The position numbers and the translations under genes are program-made. From the NCBI GenBank assembly GCA_023897205.1, contig JAHWDD010000003.1:2297665-2361664 (forward strand): 64,000 bases of DNA, in the 5' to 3' direction. The notes under the pieces are model-generated. The model saw only the letters and a list, made by a program, of their open reading frames with translations. It searched no databases and was not told the DNA's origin. Origin of the DNA: Exophiala sp. HKRS030 (Eukaryota > Ascomycota > Eurotiomycetes > Chaetothyriales > Herpotrichiellaceae). How positions within the stretch are numbered: position 1 is the first letter of the stretch; every line of letters begins with the position of its first letter. Shown piece after piece: positions 44,176-55,351 of the stretch.

Positions 44176-46762
44176 ATGACCGATGAAGATCAAGAACCGA
44201 CTCCGCGAACGGACGAGTCGCGGCTCGTTCGGCGCGATGCATCGCCTAGTGATACTCAATCATCAAGGCCACGGAAGCAACGTCGACTAGCCACCGAGGA
44301 GAGACAACGTGCCGTGCGAGCTTGTGATGGCTGTCGGAAAGTCAAGGAGAAGTGCGAAGGTGGTGTGCCATGCCGCCGTTGTAGCCACTTTGGGAGACCT
44401 TGCGAGTTTAAAGACATGCCCTCCAAAATACCCAGCCTGATATCGCAACAGGGGAGGTTTGTGTCTCTTGCCTTGTAAAATTCCTTTATCTGACATAAGC
44501 ATTCCAGTATCGAAGCATCTGAGGTTTCAGTAGACGAGGTCCTCGAACGCTCCAAATATATGGAACGCATCTTGAAGCACAGGCTTCCACACTTGGAGTT
44601 TAGCACCCGAAATCTTCGAGATGAGGCTCAAGCTCTGGACCCGACGAGTGTCGTTCGGCACAGCGACGCAGACCAGGCAGTAAATCAGGATGATGGCGAT
44701 GTTGAGATCGAGGACGAGAGAGCCACACTGGATCCGATTACAGAAAATGTTGCTCGTAAGTACGAGAACCTAGCCACCTTCGCCTGCTAACTTTGACAGA
44801 TTATTCCGGCGAGTTCTCCTACTGGAACTTCTCTATGAGGATAAAAAAGCATGTAAATGCTCTGATGCTGACCTCCGACGATCAGGTAAATTGCTATTAC
44901 CAAGGATGAAGCAAACGAAACGAATCTAATATGTTTTCGTATAGACTTCCGCGACCTCACCCTACTACTCACGGGAAGCGCTCCTTTCAGAAGCTCGAAA
45001 TCTCCTCGAGACGCTTTCCTGCTGCCCACCTCGCCAAATAGCAGAGTTTCTTGTTCATGTTTTCTTCAAGCATGCCGCTATTAACTTTTTCTACGTTGAT
45101 AGATCCTGGGTTAGCGACAAAATCATTCAGGTGTATGACCGACCTTCCACTTTGACTTCGAAGGATGCTGCTACTGCGAGCATTATCCTAATGATCTTTG
45201 CTGTTGGCAGCCAATATGCACATCTAGAATCTCTCGATCGACAAGGTAGTGCCAAGGACTCGCACGACCATGAGGCTGGGAATGTGTTCTACCAACATGC
45301 AGCAAAATTACTCCCTGATATTCTACATCTAGGGTCCTTGGAAAGCGTGCAGGCTTGCCTGCTTTTCGGACTCTACGCGCTTCCACTCGATGCTTCCGGA
45401 CTTGCTTATGTATATTTGAACATGGCAATAAAGTTGGCGATGCAAAACGGTATGCATCGGAATATCCCAGGCAATACCTTCAGTGCTACAATCATGGAAA
45501 CGAGAAATCGTGTCTGGTGGACTGCGTACTGCACTGAGAAGAAAATCGGGATTTTTCACGGCCGTCCATTATCGGTACTCCCCTCGGATATCGACGCGGC
45601 TCTTCCTCGAGATGATCGAGCAGACATGTCTCGAATTCCGCATACGCTAGTGTCAATTCGACTTGTGGATCGTCTTGGTGCATTGTCAAACGAGATCATG
45701 CTGCTTCGTACCTGTCAGAAGCACGAAGTTTCGGGGATCCTCAATCGCTTGGTCGCAATGAAGGACGATCTGAGGTCTTGGTGGGAGGCGTTACCGACAG
45801 GGCCAGCTGGGCAAAAAGTCTCACCTCAATCGCCGCACTTTCGTCCCAATACTCATCTTCAGCTGGAATATTGTCTGCTGCGCATGTTTGCTGGAAGGCC
45901 ATTCCTTCTGACACTCATGACAGCAGACGCGAGCCCGCCCTCAATGGCAGAGACCAATGGTACTCCGCTTGCCACCAAGAGTTCGACAGATAAAGCCCCT
46001 CCGAGCGTGAGGGCAAACGCGAAGGGTAGCTCCCGTACAGCTATACTCGTTGATGACTGTGCTCAGGCCGCAAAAGAAGCGATAGACATTTGCGTATATC
46101 TTCGGTCAACTGGAGCGGGACTTGCGCGAGCATCCTACGTGGAATACAGCTCCTGTAGAGCTTCATTACTGGTTTTGATTGCCTACTGCATACAGAACCA
46201 AACAGACGAATTTTACGACACTCTTGGAAAAGGACTAGACATCATCCGCGAGATGTCGACGGTTGGTGAATCCGCCAAGAGTGAAGTATTCTTGATCGAA
46301 TCTTTGGAGCAGGCATTGAAACGACTACACTTCTTTCGGGAGAAGGCAAACCCCAACAAGCATCGGGAGCCATTGAATCCTATTTCTGGATACGAGAACT
46401 TCAGACAATGGACAAGAGCTTCAACCTCGAAGGATAATCCAGATTTCTCCACAAACGATCCAGCTGTGCAGAATCACCATCGTCAGGGTCGTGGGAGTAA
46501 TTCGCCGTTCGCCGATGCAATGCTGCCAAATTCACGCTTGGCCCACATCAGCAATGATCTCTGGGACGCAAGCCACCCTTTCAGTAGTAACAATGATGCT
46601 GAATTCAATGGGCTGAACACTTTGCAATCAGCCGCAGGGTCCGCATTCTTCGCGATGGAAAACTTTGCTCCCACGTCCGATGGCTTCGTTCACCCAGAGA
46701 GCCAGTTGCTGGAGAACTTTTTAGCAATTCCTGACTATGAGTTTCCTTTCCAGACCGAATAA
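44176..46762 (+). CDS. Zn2Cys6 transcription factor
   Basis: Four exons (44176-44456, 44508-44755, 44800-44885, 44945-46762) encode 810 residues. The binuclear zinc cluster is at about 50-77: ACDGCRKVKEKCEGGVPCRRCSHFGRPC gives CX2CX6CX5CX2CX6C. A linker with a helical, probably dimerising segment (VDEVLERSKYMERILKHRL) follows. The fungal-specific transcription factor middle homology region covers about 300-550 (AINFFYVDRSW, YLNMAIKLAMQNGMHRN, RNRVWWTAYCTEKKIGIFHGRP). The C-terminus is disordered and Ser/Asn-rich and could activate transcription. The target is unknown; the nearest gene, GABA transaminase, is convergent, so a link is only positional. Confidence 0.92.
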
Positions 46763-47071
46763 ACAGCGTCCCTCAAACACCGACATTTGCGTTAATCAAC
46801 CTGCATCCGACCCAAAGACATTTTCAAGCTTCGAAAAAAATTCTATGCTCAAATCAGCAATGTGCCATGAGACCGAAAAGCATGGAAGCCTCGATGGAAC
46901 TTTCAAGTTGATATTTGCATCTCGATACCACTAATTCAGAAACCTACGTGCTGTGGTTATCCCCTTGGGATTAAATGCGAGTTAATGAACCTCTCCCGGA
47001 CGCATGAATTCGACACATCATGACGAGCTCTTCGGCTCCTGCCAGTCCTTCTGTTGGTCGCCATAGAGAAC
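46763..47071. other. Convergent intergenic region
   Basis: 309 nt between the convergent regulator and GABA transaminase genes; only 3' ends are expected here. Confidence 0.5.
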
Positions 47072-48560
47072 CTACTTGAGTGCCCGCTCAAGCGTCTGTA
47101 CTAATCGAGGTATCTGGTCCTCCTCGAAGATGAGCATAGGCCTCAGGCGGACTGTCCTGACTCCACAAGTACCGATATTGACTCCAAGGCTTCTCATTGC
47201 CCCAACTAGTGTGGCGGCGTTCCTTGTATCGAACGCTATATAAGTTCCTTGGCCCTTACCACGCAAATTCTGGATATCGTCTGGAAATCTCTTTGCAAGT
47301 TCTGCGAGCTCGGTGTAAAGTTTTTCGCCGACCTTGGCAGTTTGCTCGACAAGATTTCTGTCGATTATCTCGCTTATGACCGCATTGCACATCAAGACAC
47401 GTGCAGGATCGCCAATCCAGGTGTTGAACTGTCTGTACGCTTTATCTGGAGTTAGGCTATCGTCACCAAAGAAGTAGCCGGCGGTTTGAGCCTTTTTCGA
47501 AAATGTCACCATGTCTGGGGGGCTACTGAGTTGCCAGTGCTCATGAGCCCAAAATCGGCCTGTGGCTCCGAAACCTAAAGTAAAATCGTCAGCTTCTTTC
47601 TATTCGGGTTACGACATGGATTCACCTACCAGTTTGCACCTCATCAGCGATGAGCATAATGTCATGTCTCTTGGTGATATCACGAAGTCCCTGGAAGAAA
47701 GCCGGGGAGGCATGGTTGTCACCACCTTCGCTCTGGATTGGCTCTACTATGACTGCTGCGACCGGGCAGTGCCTGTTATGATGTCAACAATGTCTAGGAG
47801 AGTCTATCAGACATACATACCAGGAGGCAATAAGCTCTTCGACTTTTTTGAGACAGGCTTCCTCTTCGGCCTTGTTTGCCTCAACATTTTCCTCGAGAGG
47901 ATACTTCAGCGCCGGGAACGGTGCTTGAGGCCAATTGAAGGCAGGAATATCTAGTTTATGAACGGCTTTTGATCGAGTGGTGGACAGACTGCCAAAGCCT
48001 CTGCCATGGAAAGAGTTTTTGAAGCTAAGAATGGCCAGATCAGGCGATCCAGGTGCGGAGTTGTTCATGCAAGACTCGATTTCTTGTTGGGACCATTCGA
48101 CGCCTTCTCCTCGCTGTCGGCGCATGTATCGCATGAACGCAGCTTTGTACGCAAGTTCATTTGCCTCGGATCCGGATTGAGCCGTGAAGACCTTATTATG
48201 GCCTTTTGGTGCAACACGAAGGAGGCCGTCCTTGAGCTGTGCAAGCCAACCTTGAGCGGGGAAGTTTCCGACAGCCGGGCGATTGACGAGCGCATTTACC
48301 ATCTCGGGGGACTTTGCGGTTTCGATCAATCTCGCATTGTTGTAGCCAACGGGGATGGACGCGATCTGAGAGTACACATCGAGGAACTCATTGCCGTCGA
48401 CGTCCACCAGGAAACTGTCGTGGCTTTTCGCATAGTCAACCACAAAATATACTGCCCGAGAATCCCACACTGGATTCAGCTTCTCGACAGTCGTTTTGGA
48501 CACGGGTCCAGGCACTTGTCTGTGCTGGAACGTGGATTCTTCGAGTATGCGGCCTGGCAT
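47072..48560 (-). CDS. gatA: 4-aminobutyrate (GABA) aminotransferase
   Basis: Three exons (48560-47821, 47772-47630, 47574-47072) encode 461 residues of a class III PLP-dependent transaminase. Visible landmarks are [30 protein letters not shown] (cofactor phosphate site), [48 protein letters not shown] (restored by splicing at the G of Thr-Gly) and the PLP lysine about 321 in [12 protein letters not shown]. The spelling and length match fungal GatA/UGA1, which converts GABA and 2-oxoglutarate to succinate semialdehyde and glutamate. The N-terminus [15 protein letters not shown] has no clear mitochondrial presequence. Confidence 0.93.
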
Positions 48561-49700
48561 TGTGAGAGTTGAACGAATGCAAGGGCACCCGTCGTGATTT
48601 AATGTGTTGTTGAATAGTGCAAATCTTCGGGGCCCCGGTGCCCAGAGCGTCGATATATATACTTCCGTTGTGCCGCCTATACCTTCCTCGTCTGGATCTC
48701 GTGGTCAGACTTACAGTTATGTAATTCTCAGGTAAAGCAACGAGGTGCTCCCTGAGCCGGCCGCCTCTCCCATAAAATGCCGGTTTCACGGGAGCAAGAG
48801 AACGAGTTGTAATTTGCTACAATGAGGCCCAGAGGCTCCACTCACCGGGCCGGTGCACAGCCGGGTGAAAACTTCTGCGTTGAAGGCTCCTGTATTCCCT
48901 CAAAACATGTGCGAAGATGTCAGGGGATTGTGGCAAGAAAGGGATAGATTCTCATGTACGACGATGTCTAGGCTCCTCAAAACATTCACATGACCCTGCA
49001 ATGTGCTCGAGCGAAGTGTAGATCGAGGTGTAGAATGTGAAGCATCGATCTCCGTCATCGGCGGAAGCTCGGTCGAGACACATCGATACAGCAGTGAGAA
49101 TGTTCTATGTATCGCTTTCTCGACATCCCTCAAGTTGGCTTTTGAGAAGGTGGCAATGTTGTACACTTACCTCGAGCGTTCCGTAAAATCTACTATATAT
49201 ATGTGTGTGTGCGGGTGTTGGAAATCGATTTGGAAATGCCGGTGCGGTTTTAAGCGGCATGTCACCCCGAGCCCAATACGATCTGTTTTCTTTGCACTGC
49301 TGTTGCTGTGCTCCATCCTAGAAAGCAGCCAGTTCCAGAGTCAACAAGGCTACATCTCACAGCATTAGGCCAGGATTGTTCGTTGATGAGCGTTCAGGAA
49401 CCTGTCATACATGTACCTTGGCTCACGTTCTCAGTGATCCTCCAATCATGTTCGTCAGACTCGGCATGTAACCTTCTCTGAATCTCGACGAGACGGACTG
49501 TTTGTCCTTTCCTATTCTCTCCAGCTTTGATCGGCAACGTGCATCCCAGCTTCGACGGTCTAATTGGATTGTTTTCTTGCGCGTCCGGGACCAAGGAATC
49601 GGCATGCCTCGATATGAAGGCCTCAAATCCCGACCTTGCCGGCGCCCTCTCAGAGATTTTGACTTCTTCTAACATTCTTGGACGATTCTGGCAGAGCAAT
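48561..49700. other. Divergent promoter region
   Basis: 1140 nt between GABA transaminase (minus) and acid phosphatase (plus). A plus-strand frame at 49003-49368 has no domain and includes a TATATATATGTGTGTG tract. No gene is supported. Confidence 0.4.
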
Positions 49701-51292
49701 ATGGTGTCGCGGTTCGGAAGCCTCTTTCTCTTCGGTTCTCTGGCCAAGGGTATCGCAGCTCAGTGCTCGCAACAAAATGGAAGCGTTGACCTGAGCTGGC
49801 ACGCCCCTAACCAGACCCATATCAATGACCTCGGCTTTGTGATCAACGGTACTGGTGCCAATGGGTTCATCTACAATAGCTCCATCACTCCGGCGACAGC
49901 TGGATACAGCACGTACAACTGGTGCAACATGCCTCATGTGCGACAGCAGGAATATGTCAAAGCTCCTGAAGGCTACAAGTTGGAGTATGTCGAATTGGTA
50001 TGTGGTTGCGGAATCGTGACTATCTAGGCATTTTTCTGACAATGCTATAGATTCAACGACATCACAAACGTACACCTTAGTATGTACTCGCTGTGTCATT
50101 CAGGGACGCTGGCCCCAGGTATCGGGTTTGGTCGTCGTTGTTGTCCCACACGAGCAAACTCCTAATCGTTTGCAGTGCGGCGAATACTTTTCCTCACGAA
50201 ACGTATTCCTGGAATTGTGATGACGAAGCCCTCTTCTACTACGGAGTGCCTCGACCAGATGGAACATCGGCCCAGGTCAACTGGCAGGTCTACACTTCCG
50301 ATTCGAACCCACTTGCACCAGAAGGCTTTAATGGAACGTGCCAGTTCCCCCAGATCAGTGGCTCCGGCTTGAACGACTCTCGCAAACACGGATCCGACGT
50401 TTACGGTGTGTACCATGGGCTTCTCGGCTTTCTGCCTGACAGCTATGATCCGGCCAAAATTACATATCGCGTCACGAACAACGTCATCACATCCCAGGTT
50501 GCGAGCCAGGCCATCGAAGGGCAATTTCCATCACTGGTGAACAAGCCTATAGGTGTTGCCATCCAACCAGACTCGATCGACTCTCTTGAACCTGCATACA
50601 CTTGTGACAGAGCGGACGACTTGTACGCCAGCTACGGTATCGGCTCTTCCGTCGCGAATTGGACCGTCCACTTGAACGACTCCAAGCCACTCTTTGCCAA
50701 GCTCGACTCCGTCTCCGGCATCAACAAGACGGATCCAGGCTGGCACAACTGGTTTGACCATTACTTCGACAACCTTTCGGCGCGGCTGTGCCACCAGAAG
50801 GCCCTTCCTTGTCAGGCGGGAAACTCCACCAACTGCATCACGCAGGCCGACGCCGACGCCGTGTTCCGACGAGGTCAATACGAGTACTCGTTCTTGTGGC
50901 GCGACAGCCCCGCGTCTCTGCCCACGGCCACCGCAGGGTTTGGCATTTGGATGGCGGAGCTCGCCAGCAATCTCCGCGCGTCGATGAACGGGACGTCAAC
51001 GACCATCTACAGACACAACGTCGCCCATGATGGCTCCATTGCGAGACTTCTAGCCATCTTGCAGGTCGACGTCATGGTCTGGCCGGGCATGGGGTCCGAG
51101 GTCGTATTCGAACTCTACAGCAAGTCCGGCTGCCACTACCTGCGTGTGCTCTGGAGCGGCCAGGTTCTGCGCAGTTCAAATCCCAGCCTGGGCCTCATGG
51201 ACATGATCCCCGTCCAGACTTTGTTGAGCTACATTGACGGATTGGTTGGCGTCAAGGCATCCAAGGTTCCCGGGTTGTGTTCAAGCAGCTGA
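49701..51292 (+). CDS. Secreted histidine acid phosphatase family protein
   Basis: Three exons (49701-49997, 50051-50079, 50176-51292) encode 480 residues. A signal peptide covers about 1-21 (VSRFGSLFLFGSLAKGIAAQ). The catalytic RHGxRxP-type motif, here RHHKRTPY, is carried almost wholly by the 29-nt middle exon. The proton donor His-Asp lies at about 393 in RHNVAHDGSIARLL. Conserved cysteines and many N-glycosylation sequons fit an exported enzyme. The His replacing Gly in the first motif is seen in the fungal acid-phosphatase-like branch of histidine phosphatase clan 2, which differs from classical phytases; substrate is uncertain. Start 49701 is chosen because it begins the signal peptide. 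Confidence 0.87.
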
Positions 51293-51990
51293 GAGCTGGT
51301 CGTTTCTGAGACTGGTTGATAACATTCTATTGCGGAAAAGTTGATCTACAGAATTACATGTGTGTGTTTGTGCGTGCATGCGTGTGTCTCGAGAGAGAGA
51401 GGAAACTTTTGCCGCAAAAGTCTTGAAGGACTGACTCCTGGAGATGTTAACCACCGATTGTGAAACTTGGGTGATCTTCGCCATGATACTTATGGATGCT
51501 GGACGCACGACAGAAACCAGCACGGAGACTTCGCTGCTTGCGAAATAATGTCTGACAATGCGACTTCCGATATGGAGTAGTTTTATATAAATACACACAC
51601 ATGCTCCGTACAATGCCGTGTTTTTTTGTCTGGCCTGAATATCGAAATCCCTAAAGGGCAAGGGCTGGTTACCTAGTGTATGATGTCATATCTCACCAGT
51701 ACGGAGTTATCGTTACTTGCTTTTACCTACGGAGTTGGTACCCAGGTACTTCTTACTCCCACCACCCTGTATCATTAGAGGCATATCCTGTAGAGGCCAA
51801 GCTACAGGCGTTACTAAAAGTGCAAGCCAGTCACCGAATTTTCACAGATGACATCTCCGGATTTTGAGATACCTGTTTTTGTGTCTTGACGGACCTAAAG
51901 TTCGTCTGAAGGCAGGGAAGTGGACGAGTTCTACCTCGAAGTCGATTCTGTATCAATAGCGTTATCAACCCAAGAACAAAGACTCTTAAT
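51293..51990. other. Intergenic region
   Basis: 698 nt between tandem plus-strand genes, containing a TGTGTGT/GCGTGCATG tract and a GAGAGAGAGA run near 51350-51402. No gene was seen. Confidence 0.45.
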
Positions 51991-52674
51991 ATGTCTGACC
52001 CTGGGGATCTACGCAGCGAGAACAACACGTTCCTACAACGCGTCTACGCCGCCACGACAGCCACCGAATCCCAAGGCTTGTATGATCAATGGGCGGCTCA
52101 GTACGACAAGGACCTCGAAGGGTTGGACTATGCATTTCCGACATTGGCCGCGGAGGCACTCTCTCAGGCGCTGGCCAAGGCTAGTCCGCATTCTTCTTCT
52201 GGTGGTCAGCTCGCCGGTCTACGTATTGCCGACGCCGGCTGCGGCACGGGGCTGGTCGGTAGGGAACTCGCAACAAAGTATGGCGCCGACAACGTCTCCG
52301 GCCTGGACATCAGTTCGGGGATGCTCGAAGTCGCTCGCAAGACGGGATGCTACGCCAAACTGGACGTGGTCGACTTGTCAAAGCCGCTGACGATACCGAA
52401 TGGGTCTTTCGACGCCGTGGTCTGCGTTGGCACATTGACGAGGGGACACGTCGGGCCGGATCCGGTGTTTAAGGAATTTGTGAGGATCGTCAAACAAGGT
52501 GGTGGCGTCATGGTCACTACGGTCCTCGACGACATCTGGGAGAGTGGAGGGTACAAGGCGGAAGTGGAGCGTTTGAAGGACGATGGCTCAATCGAGATCC
52601 TTCGTGCGGAGGTGGTTGGTGTGAGGGCGACGTCAAATGTGGGTGGAAGACTACTCGTGTTGAAGAAGCTGTGA
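51991..52674 (+). CDS. Class I SAM-dependent methyltransferase (METTL27-like)
   Basis: A single exon of 227 residues. The N-terminal helix block (LYDQWAAQYDKDLEGLDYAFP) matches Williams-Beuren region protein 27-like proteins. Motif I is IADAGCGTGLVGRELA, the acidic residue of motif II is GLDISSGMLEVA, and motifs IV/V are FDAVVCVGTLTRGHVGP and FKEFVRIVKQGGGVMVT. The length is that of a bare methyltransferase domain. The methyl acceptor is not predictable. It is flanked by tandem plus-strand genes that share no obvious pathway. Confidence 0.88.
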   Translation: MSDPGDLRSENNTFLQRVYAATTATESQGLYDQWAAQYDKDLEGLDYAFPTLAAEALSQALAKASPHSSSGGQLAGLRIADAGCGTGLVGRELATKYGADNVSGLDISSGMLEVARKTGCYAKLDVVDLSKPLTIPNGSFDAVVCVGTLTRGHVGPDPVFKEFVRIVKQGGGVMVTTVLDDIWESGGYKAEVERLKDDGSIEILRAEVVGVRATSNVGGRLLVLKKL

Positions 52675-53276
52675 TGGACAGCCCGCCGAAGTATGGATAT
52701 ATACATAAGGGTTTGCGGGATGTGTATCGGGTCTAAACCCAGGGCTGAGGGACGAATAAATTTCTGGACAAGTCCATAGAATCATGTAGCGGGCTTTTCT
52801 TTTGACCCTTTTTTTTTGTTGGCAAGGCCAATGAGTCAATCAGTGTATTGTTTCCAACGTGAATATTACCTAGCGAAGCCGCAAGACACATTCGAATACT
52901 TCAACTCATCGTGTATGATCAGGACATGGCTTGGGAAAGCCCGACGAGGCTGGTAAACCACAGCCCCCCTTTGCCTATTTCAGTGCGGGCAGCTAGGTCT
53001 ACAGTAATGATAGTCGATGCAACCTTGCCGCCGCTGTTCCTGAGACTTTGGCCTACCGTTATTCAACTTGACCCTCCATACAGAGCAGCTGAGATCTTAC
53101 TCCATGGACTAGCGGGATACTGCGACGAGAGTCTTCCGAGCTTCTGATTGACACACTAGCGGCGTGGTATGCTGGCGATTGTGAAATCACAACGGCAAAG
53201 TCGAGAAGCATTTCTACGCTATCCCCATTGCGGTTTAGAATATTCCTCATCACGTGCGATCGCTTTGACCTTCCAT

Positions 53277-53283
53277 TTTAGCC
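53277..53283 (-). promoter_or_regulatory. GGCTAAA box (XlnR/Xyr1-type), distal
   Basis: GGCTAAA on the minus strand, about 430 nt upstream of the xylose reductase ATG. GGCTAA(A/W) is the consensus of the xylanolytic activator XlnR/Xyr1. Seven-base sites occur by chance, so weight comes from the pair. Confidence 0.45.
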
Positions 53284-53529
53284 GGAAACACGATCCTTCA
53301 CCTCGTTTCCAAGCCTCAAACAAAGTCAAGAAACACCAGAACTTCCCATGTGGGCGTTTCTACCGCTTCATACTCCACACCTAATGAACGGTTGCCGTGC
53401 ATCATGATCTCGAACCGAAATTTTTCTTCAATGGTCAGGATGGCCCTCCGTGGCGAAAAGCCATATAAAAGAATTAACCGGGCCCCCCCTGTTACGGTTA
53501 CGACTACTCGTGCTTCCACCACATCCCGC

Positions 53530-53536
53530 GGCTAAA
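53530..53536 (+). promoter_or_regulatory. GGCTAAA box (XlnR/Xyr1-type), proximal
   Basis: GGCTAAA on the plus strand 179 nt upstream of the xylose reductase ATG, a usual distance for XlnR control. Xylose reductase genes are known XlnR targets in Aspergillus. Confidence 0.55.
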
Positions 53537-53714
53537 TTCACACCTTGCTGCATAACCGGCAGTCCTTGCCAGTGACCAGATCCTTGGGCGTCGGCGTCGG
53601 ACCTCCAGGCTACATAATAAAAAGGCTATTCCGTCTTCTTTGTCGATGTCTTTACGGACTCGTCAAATCCTCAATCACCTCTCACACCAAGCAGAAAGTA
53701 CCCAACCAAAGACC

Positions 53715-54867
53715 ATGTCTGTGGAAAACGTGACCTTGGCCTCTGGCCACAAGATGCCATTGGTCGGATTCGGTCTGTGGAAGGTTCCGGCCGACAAGGC
53801 TGCAGATATCGTCTACAATGTATGTGACCTTCTATCCCTCTCGTCGATTGACGAGAAGGACTCGGAGATAGTCGAATGGGTTGCTGACATGACCACAATT
53901 CTAGGCCATCAAACAAGGCTACCGTCTGTTCGACGGTGCTTACGACTACCAGAACGAAAAGGAGGCGGGTCAAGGTATCAAGAGGGCCATCGACGAAGGT
54001 CTGGTCAAGCGCGAGGATGTCTTCGTCACCACCAAGTTGTGGAACAACTACCACAAGCGCGAGCACGCGTTGCAGATGGCCAAGGCTCAGAACGAAGCCT
54101 GGGGTCTAGGTTATATCGATCTGTACCTCATCCACTTCCCCATCGCCCTTCCGTATATTGAGCCCGAGAAACTTCGATATCCGGTAAGCCAACCCGTCGC
54201 TTTTCAGCTTCACCCTTTCTGTGGACCGGACAAGGTAAGCTGACACCATAATTTTGCTCTCTTTCTCCAGGGATGGTGGATGGACGCCGAGCAAAAGACC
54301 ATCGAGACCGCCAAGGTGCCCCTCCACGAGACCTGGAAAGCCCTCGAGGAGGTCGTCGACGCCGGCATTGCCAGGTCCATCGGCGTGTCCAACTCCCAGG
54401 GACAAACCATCTACGACATTTTGACCTACGCCAGACACCCGATCTCGGCCTTGCAGATCGAGCACCACCCGTACCTCGTTCAGCCGGGCCTGATCGACCT
54501 GGCCCAGGAGAACAAGATCGCCGTGACGGCCTACTCTTCCTTCGGCCCGCAGAGCTTCCTCGAACTCCCCCCCGCATTCCGCGAGAGGCCCCAGCAGGTG
54601 CCCCTGCTGTTCGAGGCCGAACCCGTCAAGAAGGCCGCCGACCGAACCGGCAAGACCCCGGCCCAGGTCCTGCTCCGCTGGTCCACCCAGCGGCGCATCG
54701 CCGTCATCCCAAAATCCAACAACGTCGGCCGCTTGCAGCAAAACTTGGAGGTCACCAACTTTGACCTGACCGAGGACGAGATCAAGGCCATCAGTGCGCT
54801 GGACAAGGGTCTGCGGTTCAACGACCCGGGATTCTACCTCCACAAGCCGTTGCGCATTTTTGCCTAG
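53715..54867 (+). CDS. xyl1: NAD(P)H-dependent D-xylose reductase (aldo-keto reductase)
   Basis: Three exons (53715-53819, 53905-54183, 54271-54867) encode 326 residues, the usual length for fungal xylose reductases. The start [20 protein letters not shown] is family-typical. The AKR catalytic tetrad is complete: Asp45 and Tyr50 ([11 protein letters not shown]), Lys79 (TTKLWNNYH) and His112 (DLYLIHFP). The cofactor motif [13 protein letters not shown] near the C-terminus is that of xylose reductases, where the Lys and Arg favour NADPH. Splicing joins RYP to GWWMDAE. The enzyme reduces D-xylose to xylitol, the first step of pentose catabolism. Two GGCTAAA boxes upstream suggest XlnR control. 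Confidence 0.93.
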
Positions 54868-55351
54868 AGACGACGAATGTGCAATTTTGAGACTGATACC
54901 TCCTGGGAGGCTTCCGGGACGAAATCAGCAGCTGCGGGAACGAACCTCAAGGTAGGTAGGTATACGGATGAGCTTCGATCGTACATACAAAAATTGAAAA
55001 TATAACACAATTCAACACCTATTCAACAAAGTCCCTGTGTTTAGTCCCCCCGCACCCATTCGTGAACATTCCTGGAATGATAATAAGACAACGCCCGGTG
55101 AGTTCTCGTTAATAGGTCACGTTAGCCATTGCTATCGGGTCCAGACTGCTTTGGATTGAATCGAAGTCATACTGTATGCCTCACGAACGGTCGCGAAACA
55201 AGTGGCGAATATCTTATATCATACAACCGCATCGGCGGCCAGATAATGTTTGTACAAATTGCAGGTACCGTGAGCACTTTCTCTGTATGACGCCGCCAGC
55301 CAACCTGCTATTGACGCCATCTACCACAATCTCCTTTTTCCTTTTGGTCAT
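54868..55351. other. Convergent intergenic region
   Basis: 484 nt between convergent genes, holding both 3' ends. No gene, RNA or repeat was seen. Confidence 0.45.

Larger units (their letters stand above)
52675..53714. other. Xylose reductase promoter and intergenic region
   Basis: 1040 nt upstream of xylose reductase, holding two GGCTAAA boxes annotated separately. No additional gene is supported; ORFs are below 80 codons. Confidence 0.5.

Noticed and set aside
54106..54843. 245-codon minus-strand ORF opposite xylose reductase
   Set aside because: Gly/Asp/Leu-rich shadow of a GC-biased exon, crossing the second intron of the real gene.
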